A stretch of DNA of 64,000 nt, taken from assembly GCA_029547185.1 (NCBI GenBank), contig JAKPPU010000046.1, forward strand, positions 1 through 64,000, in the 5' to 3' direction. A program made the position numbers and the translations under genes. Positions within the stretch are counted from its first letter, which is position 1; the number at the start of each line of letters is the position of its first letter. Under the pieces are notes generated by a model. That model had not been told where the DNA came from and searched no databases. It worked only from the letters and a program-made list of their open reading frames with translations. The stretch is from Deltaproteobacteria bacterium. Lineage in GTDB: Bacteria > Desulfobacterota > Desulfomonilia > UBA1062. Shown piece by piece: positions 36,578 to 45,527 of this stretch.

Positions 36578-39073
36578 ATGGCCAAACCTGTTTCGGAGAA
36601 AAACAAATCGAGAAAAGGGAGCGGAGAAAGCTCCTCTTGTTCGAGTGTACAATCCCGAGCTTCGCTCAAAGACGTGGAAAAGAACCCTCTGCAGATTCTC
36701 GATTCAATCAAGATAGCTACCTTTATACTCGATGCTGAGCACCACGTGATTTATTGCAACAAGGCCTATGAGAAGATTACTGGGATAAAACGCGAAGATA
36801 TAGTTTTCAGCAACAGACAGTGGATGCCTTTTTATACGGAGGAGAAACAGACACTTGCAGATCTTGTGGTCGACAAGTCGACTCTGACGAAAATCAAGGA
36901 GAGCTATGGCAGCAGCGCACGCAAGGTGGATCATGTTGATGGTGCATATACTCTTGAAATTCATTTCCCTCATCTTAGCGAAAATGGCAAATGGATCTTT
37001 TGTACCGCCACACCCCTTTATGATGAGAACGGGGAGATAATCGGTGCAGTTCAGACGCTTCAGGATCTCACAGAATTCAAGAACGTCGAAGACGCCCTTT
37101 TCAAATCAGAACAGAAAACAGAAACCATCCTCGACCAGATCATAGACGGGTATTACGAGGTCGACCTGTACGGGAGGTTTATATCGGTCAACAAGGCCCT
37201 CTGCAGGATTCTCGGATATCCGGAAAGGGAGATCCTCGGCAAATCGTATAAAGTGCTGGGAAGCGTCCAGCAGTCACTGGAAATGAAAAAGATATTCAAC
37301 AGCGTTTTTTTGGATGACGTGCCCATCCAGGCTGTCGAGATGCACGTCGTGAGACCTGATGGATCGGCAAAGGTGATTGAGCTCTCCGTTTCGTTGGCAA
37401 AGGATGCAAGAGGTGTCCCCACGGGATTCCACGGCATTGTCCGGGACATCACGGAGCTTCGGGCAGCCGAAAGAGAGGTGATGAAATACAGGAGTCATCT
37501 TGAAGAACTGGTGCGCATCAGAACGGATCGTTTGAGGAAAACGAACAGGAGATTGAGAAAGGAGATCGAGGAGAGGAAGACGGTCGAGCAGAATCTGCTG
37601 AAGGAGAAAAAATTCTCGGAAGACGTTGTCGAAGCGATACCCTCGGTCTTCTATGTCGTTGATGAAAACTACCGCCTGATAAAACACAATAAAACTTTCG
37701 AGCAGAAGCTCGGATATTCCTCCAGGGAGCTCGAGGGTTTCAACGTGCTGAATTTTTTCAGAGATGATGCAAGGGCCGTGGAAGAGGGGATACGGGAAGT
37801 CTTTTCGATGGGCAGGTCGAGCGTCCACGCCACGGCTTTCACGAAAGACGGATCTGCCATTCCCTTTTTCCTGACCGGGGTAAAGACCATCATCAATGAC
37901 GCCTACTATCAGGTCGGAGTTGGCATAGATAGTGCAGAACTTGAGCTTGCACGAAAGGCGTTACAGGAGAGCGAGGGGAGGGTAAGGGCTATCCTGAGGG
38001 CTGTGACCGACGCCATGATGATAATCGACAGGGAGTGGTCCATAGTGTGGGCGAATGAGCATGCCATGAACCTGTTCGGAGAAGATCTGGAGAATGCGAA
38101 GTGCTACTCTGTTTTTTTCGGGCGCTCCGCGCCGTGCAGACCGTGCATCGGAATGCAGTGCATGAAGCAGGGAAAAAGCAGGGAGCGGGAAGGGCAGCTC
38201 GTCAGGCGTGACGGGTCTCGTATGGATTACTGGAATACCGTGAGCCCAGTGAGCAGAAACGAAAAGGGATCGCCGGAGATGATCCTCACGCTTTTCAGGG
38301 ACATCACGGATAAGAAAGCATACCAGGCAGAGGCCGTGCGTACCGGTCAACTGGCGTCATTGGGCGAACTCGCAGCAGGTGTGGCGCACGAGATCAACAA
38401 CCCCATCAACGGAATCCTGAATTATACGCAGATACTCCTCGATCGGGCCGACGGTCGGCAACACGGAAGACTTATCCTGGAAAGAATCGCCAAGGAGGGA
38501 GAGAGGGTAGCGAGCATTGTCGACAAGCTTCTTTCTTTTGCACGGGAGAGAAAGGACGAGTACACATCTGTCCCGCTTCACTCCATCTTGGACGATACCC
38601 TGGGTCTGGTCGGAGAGTTGCTGAAAAAAGACGGAATACATCTGAAGATTGACATCCCTTCCCGGCTTCCGAGGATCCATTGCAACGGTCAGCAGATACA
38701 ACAGGTCTTTCTCAACATTTTCAGCAATGCTCGTTATGCTCTGAACAAAAAGTACCGTGGTACCCATAAGAACAAGATCATTGAGATCAAGGCCTGGGAA
38801 ATTCGAATTGGGAGGAAAAAAGGTGTAAGGGTCCTCTTCTGCGATCATGGGACGGGTATCCGGGGGACGATCATGGATAAGATCTGCTCGCCGTTCTTTA
38901 CCACCAAGCCGCTCAACGAAGGGACAGGCCTCGGGCTGCATATCTCCCACGGCATCATAAAGAACCATGCAGGCAGACTCTCTTTTGAGAGCACATTCGG
39001 ACAATATACCAAGGTCGCCATCGACCTTCCGGCAAAAGGCAGGGATGGGTACGAGAATGCAAGAAATAAGTAA
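36578..39073 (+). CDS. Multi-PAS sensor histidine kinase
   Basis: Cytoplasmic sensor kinase, 831 aa, without membrane segments. Four PAS domains are visible: about residues 45-165, 170-300 (IIDGYYEVDLYGRFISVNKA), 345-460 and 470-590. A Lys/Arg-rich coiled coil (about 305-345) separates the second and third. The last PAS has CRPCIGMQC, which could bind a metal or sense thiols. The H-box is LGELAAGVAHEINNPINGIL; the ATPase domain has the N-box NIFSNARYAL, G1 DHGTGI and G2 GTGLGLHI. The next gene overlaps its end and codes the partner regulator. The cue is unknown but must be cytoplasmic. Confidence 0.93.
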   Translation: MAKPVSEKNKSRKGSGESSSCSSVQSRASLKDVEKNPLQILDSIKIATFILDAEHHVIYCNKAYEKITGIKREDIVFSNRQWMPFYTEEKQTLADLVVDKSTLTKIKESYGSSARKVDHVDGAYTLEIHFPHLSENGKWIFCTATPLYDENGEIIGAVQTLQDLTEFKNVEDALFKSEQKTETILDQIIDGYYEVDLYGRFISVNKALCRILGYPEREILGKSYKVLGSVQQSLEMKKIFNSVFLDDVPIQAVEMHVVRPDGSAKVIELSVSLAKDARGVPTGFHGIVRDITELRAAEREVMKYRSHLEELVRIRTDRLRKTNRRLRKEIEERKTVEQNLLKEKKFSEDVVEAIPSVFYVVDENYRLIKHNKTFEQKLGYSSRELEGFNVLNFFRDDARAVEEGIREVFSMGRSSVHATAFTKDGSAIPFFLTGVKTIINDAYYQVGVGIDSAELELARKALQESEGRVRAILRAVTDAMMIIDREWSIVWANEHAMNLFGEDLENAKCYSVFFGRSAPCRPCIGMQCMKQGKSREREGQLVRRDGSRMDYWNTVSPVSRNEKGSPEMILTLFRDITDKKAYQAEAVRTGQLASLGELAAGVAHEINNPINGILNYTQILLDRADGRQHGRLILERIAKEGERVASIVDKLLSFARERKDEYTSVPLHSILDDTLGLVGELLKKDGIHLKIDIPSRLPRIHCNGQQIQQVFLNIFSNARYALNKKYRGTHKNKIIEIKAWEIRIGRKKGVRVLFCDHGTGIRGTIMDKICSPFFTTKPLNEGTGLGLHISHGIIKNHAGRLSFESTFGQYTKVAIDLPAKGRDGYENARNK

Positions 39074-40817
39074 AATAAAAAGAAACAGGGTATTGGTCGT
39101 TGACGACGAGGAGAGCATACGGTTTACCTTTACCCATTTCCTCCAGGAGGCAGGCTTCGATGTGGTCACTTCCCCGAGCCTCGCTTCGGCCAAGAAGCTG
39201 ATATTCGCCTCCCCGGTTGATCTCGTTTTTCTCGATCTCATGCTCAAGGGTGAATCCGGCATGGACCTCCTCAAGGAAATCAACAAGCTTACTTCGAACT
39301 GCCCGGTTATTATCATTACCGGAAAGCCGACTCTCGGAAATGCCACCGAGGCCCTCAGACATGGGGCTTTTGATTTTTTGATAAAACCCGTTCGAAAGGA
39401 CGACCTCCTTCACGCAACCGGGCTTGCCATCAACCACAAAATGCTTCTCGATGCAAACGAGAGGATCACGCTCGAAAAAGAATCCTACAGAGCCAATCTT
39501 GAGGCTATCTTCCAGAGCGTGGGAGATGCCATCATTACGGTTGATGAAAATCTAAAGGTCATAGAGGTAAACAACCAGGTGGAAACCCTGTGCGGCATCC
39601 AGAAGAAGTGCATTCAAGGAAGGCATCTGGAAGAATGTCTGAAAACCTGCGGCCACGGCTGCATCGATGTCATCTCAAAAACGCTCCTTACCAGGAAGCC
39701 GGTAAAAGATGTCCCCATTCAGTGCCTCCGGCAGGATGAGACCCGGCAGGTCGTAAATGTATCTACCTCTCCGCTCATCAATAAAAATGAAGAGTTCAAG
39801 GGTGTGGTGTGCGTGATCAGGGACATCACAAGGCTCCATGACCTTGAGGAGGAGCTCAAGGAACGGAGCCATTTTCACAACATTGTGGGCCGGAGCAAAA
39901 GAATCCAGAACATCTTCAGTCTAGTAGAGGCCCTTTCTGATCTCGACACTATGGTATTGATCACGGGTGAGAGCGGCACCGGCAAAGAGCTTGTGGCGAA
40001 TGCCCTCCATTATTCAGGAAAGCGTTCAAGCAAGCCCTTCATAAAGGTAAACTGTGCTGCACTGGCGGAGAACCTGCTGGAGAGCGAGCTGTTCGGGCAT
40101 GTCAAAGGGGCCTTCACCGGGGCGCTCAAAGACGTGACAGGACGCTTCGAAATGGCAAAAGATGGGACGATCCTGTTGGATGAAATCGGTGACATTTCCC
40201 ACAGAATACAGGTGAAGCTCCTTCGCGTGCTCGAGGAAAAGAAATTTGAGAAGGTCGGCGATTCGAAGCCCAGGAAGGTCAAAGCCAGATTGATCGCAAG
40301 CACGAACAAGGATCTGAGAGAGCAGGTACGGCGGGGAGAGTTCAGGGAAGACTTGTACTATCGACTGAATGTCGTCGAGATAGAGCTCCCCCCCCTGAGG
40401 GAGCGCCGGGATGATCTTCCCCTGCTCGTTGAGCATTTCAGGAACATGTTCGAGACAACGTACAAGAAAACCCTGAATGATATCTCAGAAGAGGTCTTGG
40501 ATCTCTTTATGAACTACCACTGGCCCGGTAATATCAGGGAGCTCATGCACGTGATCGAACACGCCTTCGTGGTATGCAACGATGGAATCATAAAACCGGA
40601 ACACCTTCCCCCATATCTTGGGACACACTCGCACAGGAACGTGCATGCGCATACAGTGCCTCCCGGTAAGGAAAACAAACATGAACTCATGGTCCGCATC
40701 CTCGAGCAGACCGACTGGAATATCGCCAAGGCAGCACGTATTCTTAATATGAGCCGTCCAACCCTTTACAAGAAAATCCGCGAGCACAAGCTCACAAGAA
40801 AGGGTATGGGAACCTGA
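39045..40817 (+). CDS. Sigma-54-dependent response regulator with PAS domain
   Basis: NtrC-type activator, 590 aa: receiver (VLVVDDEESIRFTF, phospho-Asp in LVFLDLMLKGESG, Lys in FLIKPVRK), a PAS domain with a Cys-rich loop (CLKTCGHGC), the AAA+ core with GESGTGKE, the sigma-54 contact GAFTGA, Walker B GTILLDEIGDIS and the R-finger region FREDLYYRLNV, then a Fis-type HTH (WNIAKAARILNMSRPTLYKK). It overlaps the kinase gene by 29 bases. Met at 39057 is an alternative start. It should act on sigma-54 promoters such as those proposed at 30426 and 40935. Confidence 0.95.
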   Translation: MGTRMQEISKIKRNRVLVVDDEESIRFTFTHFLQEAGFDVVTSPSLASAKKLIFASPVDLVFLDLMLKGESGMDLLKEINKLTSNCPVIIITGKPTLGNATEALRHGAFDFLIKPVRKDDLLHATGLAINHKMLLDANERITLEKESYRANLEAIFQSVGDAIITVDENLKVIEVNNQVETLCGIQKKCIQGRHLEECLKTCGHGCIDVISKTLLTRKPVKDVPIQCLRQDETRQVVNVSTSPLINKNEEFKGVVCVIRDITRLHDLEEELKERSHFHNIVGRSKRIQNIFSLVEALSDLDTMVLITGESGTGKELVANALHYSGKRSSKPFIKVNCAALAENLLESELFGHVKGAFTGALKDVTGRFEMAKDGTILLDEIGDISHRIQVKLLRVLEEKKFEKVGDSKPRKVKARLIASTNKDLREQVRRGEFREDLYYRLNVVEIELPPLRERRDDLPLLVEHFRNMFETTYKKTLNDISEEVLDLFMNYHWPGNIRELMHVIEHAFVVCNDGIIKPEHLPPYLGTHSHRNVHAHTVPPGKENKHELMVRILEQTDWNIAKAARILNMSRPTLYKKIREHKLTRKGMGT

Positions 40818-40818
40818 A

Positions 40819-40862
40819 TTTACACATGTGATTTTTTACAGATGTGTCAGGATTTTACATTC
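40819..40862. promoter_or_regulatory. Repeated TTTACA-n-ATGTG elements (candidate activator sites)
   Basis: TTTACACATGTG (40819-40830) and TTTACAGATGTG (40835-40846) are direct repeats 16 bases apart, differing in one base; TTTTACAT follows at 40853. They stand about 90-115 bases before a sigma-54-like promoter, as expected for binding sites of the activator encoded just upstream. Confidence 0.45.
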
Positions 40863-40934
40863 CGATAACACCCCGGGGCGGCTCTCTTTCAGCTAACATA
40901 TTGTAATACAATCATAAAAAGCTGATCATTCGCT

Positions 40935-40950
40935 TGGCATCCTTTTTTCT
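40935..40950 (+). promoter_or_regulatory. Sigma-54-like promoter upstream of the GMC-like gene
   Basis: TGGCATCCTTTTTTCT: -24 element perfect, -12 TTTCT instead of TTGCT. Thirteen bases are shared exactly with the site at 30426. It lies 183 bases before the next start codon, leaving a long leader. Confidence 0.4.
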
Positions 40951-41132
40951 ATTTTCTCTCCATCGTACATAAGGAGCGGTTGACTGTAATGAAGTTCATG
41001 TCTGTTGGTGAGGAAATCTACAGGAGCTCTCCTCGCGGTCTTCGGTGCGAGAAACGTTGTCGGCATGAGCGCCCCAGCCGCCCGAGCAAGGGATATCAAA
41101 TACACTAAAAGCAGGACAGGAGGGGAAGAACT

Positions 41133-42452
41133 ATGGGTAACCTGGGAAGCGTCGTTGCAAGGGATAACTATGATGTGATCGTGGTGGGAACAGGGCCTGG
41201 CGGGGCAACCGTTGCCAGGGACATGGCCAGGAAGCAGAAAAAGGTTCTCATGCTCGAGTGGGGGCCGGGTAATGCCCCGAACGGCGGCGTCGTACAGTCG
41301 GTTATGGAGATGCTGATACCTTTCAAGAGCCTGCTCCTGACGCCACAGGTACTGGGGATGGTTCGCGGTATCTGCACCGGAGGCAGCTCGATCTACTATT
41401 ACGGAACCTCCTATCCCATACCGTTCGAGATGTTCAAGGCCAAGGGTGTGGATCTCAAAGAGGCAGACAACGAAGTGCGCAAGGAGCTCCCTTTCATCGG
41501 CCCCCTGAAAGAACACATGATAACGACGATGGCCAAGACGATGCGGGAGAGCGCCCAGGACTTAGGATATAACTGGAAACCCCTTGACAAGTACATCATT
41601 CAGGACAAGTGGTCACCGGATTACAAGTGGGGCGTCAACGATCCGAGGGACATCAAATGGAGTTCGCTGATGTGGGTCAGAGATGCACTGAAGGACGGGG
41701 CCACGCTTCTCAATCACGCCAAGGTGGTGAGGGTCCTCCTGGAGAACAAGAAGGCGGTGGGCGTCGAGTTCAAGATGAAGGGTACCATGTACCGGGCCTA
41801 TGGCTCAACCGTCGTCCTTGCAGCAGGCGGAATCGGGTCGCCGTGCATCCTCAGGGCCACGGGCATCAAGGACGTGGGGAATGATTTCTTCTTCGATCCT
41901 CTCATTACCGTTTGCGGAGAGCACAAGTATATCACCAAGGAAAACGAAATGCCCATGCAGTGCGGCTGTGCCTTCCCGGACGACGAATACCTCATGACCG
42001 ACATGGCCCTCCCCCTGTGGCTCCATGAAAACATTTTCGCCACAGAGGTCTTCCGGTTCGACCAGCTCTTCAAGGGCAAGAAGACGTTCAGGATTATGGT
42101 CAAATCGAAAGATGCCCTGGGTGGAAGGCTCACGGACGGCGGACAGGTTCTCAAGATACTCGGAAGCAAGGAGAAGAAAAAGCTCCTGCATGGCAAGGAG
42201 AGAGCAAGGAAAATCCTCGAACATGCCGGTTGCCACAGTATCTATGGAACATACTATTTTGCAGCCCATCCGGGCGGTACCGTGAAGCTCGGCGAGTTCG
42301 TGGACTCGAACCTCAAGACACAGTTCGACAACCTCTATGTCTGCGACTGTTCAGTGATCCCGGAGGCATGGGGGCTGCCGCCCGTCCAGTCGATTCTGGC
42401 ACTGGGAAGGTATCTGTCGAAAAACCTGCTCGGCGAGACGAAGAAGAAATAA
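41133..42452 (+). CDS. GMC-like FAD-dependent oxidoreductase
   Basis: Flavoprotein of the glucose-methanol-choline superfamily, 439 aa. FAD-binding YDVIVVGTGPGGATVARDMA, the second signature GGSSIYYYGTSYP, VVLAAGGIGSPCILRATG, and the C-terminal YVCDCSVIPEAWGLPPVQSI, which replaces the usual D.SV.P....NP motif with no catalytic His-Asn pair evident. The start follows ACAGGAGGGGAAGAACT. It likely oxidises or reduces an alcohol/alicyclic substrate; related proteins occur in anaerobic aromatic and alicyclic pathways, but that is inference. Confidence 0.82.
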   Translation: MGNLGSVVARDNYDVIVVGTGPGGATVARDMARKQKKVLMLEWGPGNAPNGGVVQSVMEMLIPFKSLLLTPQVLGMVRGICTGGSSIYYYGTSYPIPFEMFKAKGVDLKEADNEVRKELPFIGPLKEHMITTMAKTMRESAQDLGYNWKPLDKYIIQDKWSPDYKWGVNDPRDIKWSSLMWVRDALKDGATLLNHAKVVRVLLENKKAVGVEFKMKGTMYRAYGSTVVLAAGGIGSPCILRATGIKDVGNDFFFDPLITVCGEHKYITKENEMPMQCGCAFPDDEYLMTDMALPLWLHENIFATEVFRFDQLFKGKKTFRIMVKSKDALGGRLTDGGQVLKILGSKEKKKLLHGKERARKILEHAGCHSIYGTYYFAAHPGGTVKLGEFVDSNLKTQFDNLYVCDCSVIPEAWGLPPVQSILALGRYLSKNLLGETKKK

Positions 42453-42466
42453 CAAAGGCACGGGAA

Positions 42467-42504
42467 GGGGAGAGAGGCAGGCCAGGCGCCTGCCTTCTCT
42501 CCCC
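42467..42504 (+). terminator. Long hairpin after the GMC-like gene
   Basis: GGGGAGAGAGGCAGG pairs with CCTGCCTTCTCTCCCC around a 7-base loop, with one bulged base; no T-run follows. It probably marks a transcript end or attenuates reading into the dehydratase cluster. Confidence 0.5.
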
Positions 42505-42548
42505 TGAAAAACTCTGTGGAAGCTACTCACATTTCCGGGAAGGGGAGC

Positions 42549-42725
42549 ATGGATAAGGTGCTGGGGACTATTCAACGTTACGGAAATTCAATTCATGGCT
42601 GCTCCCGCCTTTGCAGCGTACTCGATGCCGTATCGACATATCGCATTGACTGTCTGTACGAGAGATGCATCCATCCCATCTTCTCCAGGAAGGGTGCTTC
42701 ACATTGCAGACAACGAGAAGCATAA
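42549..42725 (+). CDS. Possible small protein, 58 aa
   Basis: The ATG at 42549 follows GGGAAGGGGAGC, a good ribosome binding site, and opens a 58-residue frame with five cysteines (HGCSRLCSVLDAV, CLYERC). No family is recognised. An overlapping frame (42595-42813) is also open, so codon preference does not decide. It lies between a hairpin and the helical-protein gene. Weakly supported. Confidence 0.25.
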   Translation: MDKVLGTIQRYGNSIHGCSRLCSVLDAVSTYRIDCLYERCIHPIFSRKGASHCRQREA

Positions 42726-42799
42726 AAACAGGGTCGGCATAATGGGGCCAGCCGTATGGTGTCTGGGAGCTGAAGCAGCTCATGAGGAGGATCTCGGGC

Positions 42800-44080
42800 A
42801 TGATCACCAGTAAATATCAGGAACAGATTATTGATACGATAGGACGTATCGCGGGAAAAGTCATACGGACCGAGGGAAAGGGACGTCTGATATCCTCCGT
42901 GATCCGGAATTTCCTGGATCAATGGTCGGGAGGCAGCAGATTCAAGAAAACGATCGCGTCTCCGGTCATTGGCCTTCTTTCCAGGGGAATATACCATGAG
43001 CCGCCGGATGACTCCGGATCGATTGCAGCCGACGTAGGGCGCCTCATCACGCTGTTTGCGGCATCGGTCAATGAAAACCGCACCCTGTTTCCCGGGATAC
43101 ACGATGATGTGAGAGGAAATTCCATACGGGATTTCATCGCGAACACCGATTTCGGAGAGATCCGGGAGATGGTCGAAGGAAGCGATCAAGGCGTACTGAA
43201 GACCATAGAAGCCTTCAATGAGCATCTCTGGAGATATCCCGCCAAGGTCGGTACACTTGTCGCAACACTGATTCCCCTCGCCAATACCTGCGTAAGGACC
43301 TTGCGGGAGGTTCTGGTTCCCATCGAAAAGACCATCGGCCCCGACCTGTTCGCCGACATCATCCTCTCCCTCGTCAAGGGAATGAACGGCGCAGAAACGG
43401 CAAAGCTCGTTAATACGGTTAAAGAGGTCTACAGGAGACTGCATACAGGGAGCCTCCTGGTCGGAAAAGGGAGTAAGTCCCTCCTCCAGATATATTTCAC
43501 CGATCTCATGGGAGCGTATTTCAGGGAGATCGATCCGGAACTCGTGAGAAAGACCCGCATCATGCTTGCTGAAGACAAGGAAGCTCTGGCAAATGCTTAT
43601 GCTGAAGCTGTTTCTGCGAATCCCCGGGTTCTGGTATCCCTGATCGCATCCTTGGGAGCAGCGAAAAGCTCGCACATCAAAGCCACGAGCCGCAGGCTTT
43701 CCCTCATCGAGAATCTGGATGAAAACAGCCTGAAGGCAGCAGTATCCGAAAGCGTGACGGATCTGGATACATTTGAGGTTGCAGAGCTGATCAATACCGC
43801 CTGCAGGGTCATCAACAGGATTCATGATGCAAAACCCGACTTTGTTGCCAGTCTCATCAGCGGTGCCGTTGACTCCATAAGGACCGAGGATATCTCGAAG
43901 ACTGCCGAGTGGCTTGTAACTGATCTGGCAGAGGCGCTGAAGCCCCTTGCCTCAGCCCTGATGCCCGTCCTTGCGAGGGGTATCTCCGAATTGACAGGCA
44001 ACGGCGGGGACACGAGCAGTGACAGGTATAGGGGCGAATTGAAGTCTGTAGGCGATATGCCGTCTTCTTCGGGGGTGTGA
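42800..44080 (+). CDS. Hypothetical helical protein, 426 aa
   Basis: Not recognised. The protein is almost entirely amphipathic helix with recurring units of the type LVSLIASLGAAKS and FVASLISGAVDSIRTEDISK, suggesting an alpha-solenoid or a membrane-surface protein. It has no signal peptide and no cysteine cluster. The ATG at 42800 follows AGGAGG by nine bases; a Met at 42782 lies before that site. Its stop is one base before the first dehydratase subunit, so it is most likely co-transcribed with the dehydratase module and may be a partner or scaffold of it. Confidence 0.7.
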   Translation: MITSKYQEQIIDTIGRIAGKVIRTEGKGRLISSVIRNFLDQWSGGSRFKKTIASPVIGLLSRGIYHEPPDDSGSIAADVGRLITLFAASVNENRTLFPGIHDDVRGNSIRDFIANTDFGEIREMVEGSDQGVLKTIEAFNEHLWRYPAKVGTLVATLIPLANTCVRTLREVLVPIEKTIGPDLFADIILSLVKGMNGAETAKLVNTVKEVYRRLHTGSLLVGKGSKSLLQIYFTDLMGAYFREIDPELVRKTRIMLAEDKEALANAYAEAVSANPRVLVSLIASLGAAKSSHIKATSRRLSLIENLDENSLKAAVSESVTDLDTFEVAELINTACRVINRIHDAKPDFVASLISGAVDSIRTEDISKTAEWLVTDLAEALKPLASALMPVLARGISELTGNGGDTSSDRYRGELKSVGDMPSSSGV

Positions 44081-44081
44081 A

Positions 44082-45215
44082 ATGATTGGAAAGGTCGAGG
44101 GTATTGTGGATACCCTGTACAATGAATATGTACAGAAATATAAGGCTGGCGGGGGAAAGGTCGTCGGATATTCATGCACCTTCATCCCTGAAGAGATACT
44201 CCATGCGGCCGGGGTACTCCCTTTCAGGTTGAGGGGTATCGGTATCAAGTCGCTTTCCATAGGGGATTCCTACTTCGGACCGGTTAACTGCAGCTTTCCC
44301 AAATGTATGGTCCAGCTCGCAGGCCAGGGCTCGTACAGCTTTCTTGATGGTGCCGTCATCACGAACGGGTGTGATTCCATGCGGCGCCTGTATGAGTGCT
44401 GGAGGAAGGCAAGCGAGGACCATCCCGGAACTCTGCCGCCATACTTCGAGTATTTCTCCGTGCCTCATAAATCCGTGGACTACAGCATAGATTTCTATGA
44501 GGGAGAGTTGCGCAACTTTATACACTCACTTGAGAAACACTTCGAGGTGGAGATCCAGCATAAAAATATCAAGGAGGCCGTCAAACTCTATAACGAAGGG
44601 AGAATGCTCCTCCAGAAACTCGATGCCGTGAGGTACAGCGAACATACCCCTATCTCGGGTGAGGATGCGATGGCTGTCCTGATAGCAGGCCATGCCATGC
44701 CTCGTAAGCAATTCAATTCCATACTTAAAAAGCTCATCACGGGGCTCGATCAGGCCCAAAATGTCTCTGATGGGAAAAAGCGACTGCTTCTCGTTGGAAG
44801 CGCAAGCGACGATCTCGACTTCATCCGGGTCATTGAGGAGGCAGGTGCCGTTGTCGTTGCCGAAACCGTGTGCTTCGGCTCACGTTCCTATGCAACCCTC
44901 GTGGATGAGACGGGAGACCCGGTCCGCGCCCTTGCCTCCCACTACCTCAAGAGCAGCGTCTGTCCCCGCAAGCTCGGATATTACAAGGAACGCAGGTCCT
45001 ATATCCTTGATATCGTGAAGAAGGCCCGCATTGATGGCGTCGTTCTCCAGAACATCAGGTTCTGTGATCTCCACGGGTCTGAAAACGGGGTACTTGAGCG
45101 GGATATGGAGGCGGCCGGGATTCCCTGTATGCGGCTGGAAAGGGAATACGGCCCCCTGGTGGAAACCGGAAGGATCAGGATGCGCATCGATGCATTCATC
45201 GAGCGCATCTCGTAG
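44082..45215 (+). CDS. 2-hydroxyacyl-CoA dehydratase / benzoyl-CoA reductase small subunit (module A)
   Basis: HgdB/BcrC-type subunit, 377 aa, binding a [4Fe-4S] cluster for radical or ATP-driven reduction of a CoA thioester. KVVGYSCTFIPEEILHAAGV with Cys32, ITNGCDSMRRL with Cys97 and QNIRFCDLHGSEN with Cys328 are the three conserved cluster cysteines; REYGPLVETGRIRMRIDAF is the family C-terminus. The substrate cannot be told: the family covers 2-hydroxyglutaryl-CoA, phenyllactyl-CoA and benzoyl-CoA. It begins module A, followed by a small protein, the larger subunit and two activases. Confidence 0.88.
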   Translation: MIGKVEGIVDTLYNEYVQKYKAGGGKVVGYSCTFIPEEILHAAGVLPFRLRGIGIKSLSIGDSYFGPVNCSFPKCMVQLAGQGSYSFLDGAVITNGCDSMRRLYECWRKASEDHPGTLPPYFEYFSVPHKSVDYSIDFYEGELRNFIHSLEKHFEVEIQHKNIKEAVKLYNEGRMLLQKLDAVRYSEHTPISGEDAMAVLIAGHAMPRKQFNSILKKLITGLDQAQNVSDGKKRLLLVGSASDDLDFIRVIEEAGAVVVAETVCFGSRSYATLVDETGDPVRALASHYLKSSVCPRKLGYYKERRSYILDIVKKARIDGVVLQNIRFCDLHGSENGVLERDMEAAGIPCMRLEREYGPLVETGRIRMRIDAFIERIS

Positions 45216-45274
45216 ACCACGCCCACCTACGTTTCAGTTAGGCGGTTTGGAGAGAGAATCAAAGGAGGTTTGAG

Positions 45275-45514
45275 ATGTGCCAGATTGATAGAAATTCCAT
45301 TGCCGTGGAGGTCCTGCGCGATATCGCCCTGGATGAAGGCAGGATGGTGGCGGAGAGACAGCGGGCCATTGATGCGCTGACCCTCTTCCCGGCAACGGCG
45401 GTTGCAGCGCTCGAGTATATCTCACGCAAGGCCGGCCTTGATGTCTTAAAAGAAAGGGCGGAGCTCTACGTCAAGAGGATAAAATCCGGGGCTGTTCTCA
45501 ACATGTCGGCTTAA
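45275..45514 (+). CDS. Small helical protein between dehydratase subunits, 79 aa
   Basis: Not recognised. Begins MCQIDRNSIAVEVLRDIALD after the strong site AAAGGAGGTTTGAG. It is predicted helical, with one Cys at position 2 and no cluster motif. Its position between two subunit genes, with gaps of 59 and 13 bases, suggests an accessory subunit or assembly factor of module A. Module B has no equivalent. Confidence 0.7.
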   Translation: MCQIDRNSIAVEVLRDIALDEGRMVAERQRAIDALTLFPATAVAALEYISRKAGLDVLKERAELYVKRIKSGAVLNMSA

Positions 45515-45527
45515 CACCGGGGGTGCC

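Noticed and set aside
42595-42813. Open frame of 72 codons overlapping the start of the helical-protein gene
   Set aside because: It has no good ribosome binding site and overlaps two other candidate frames; nothing in its sequence looks like a protein family.
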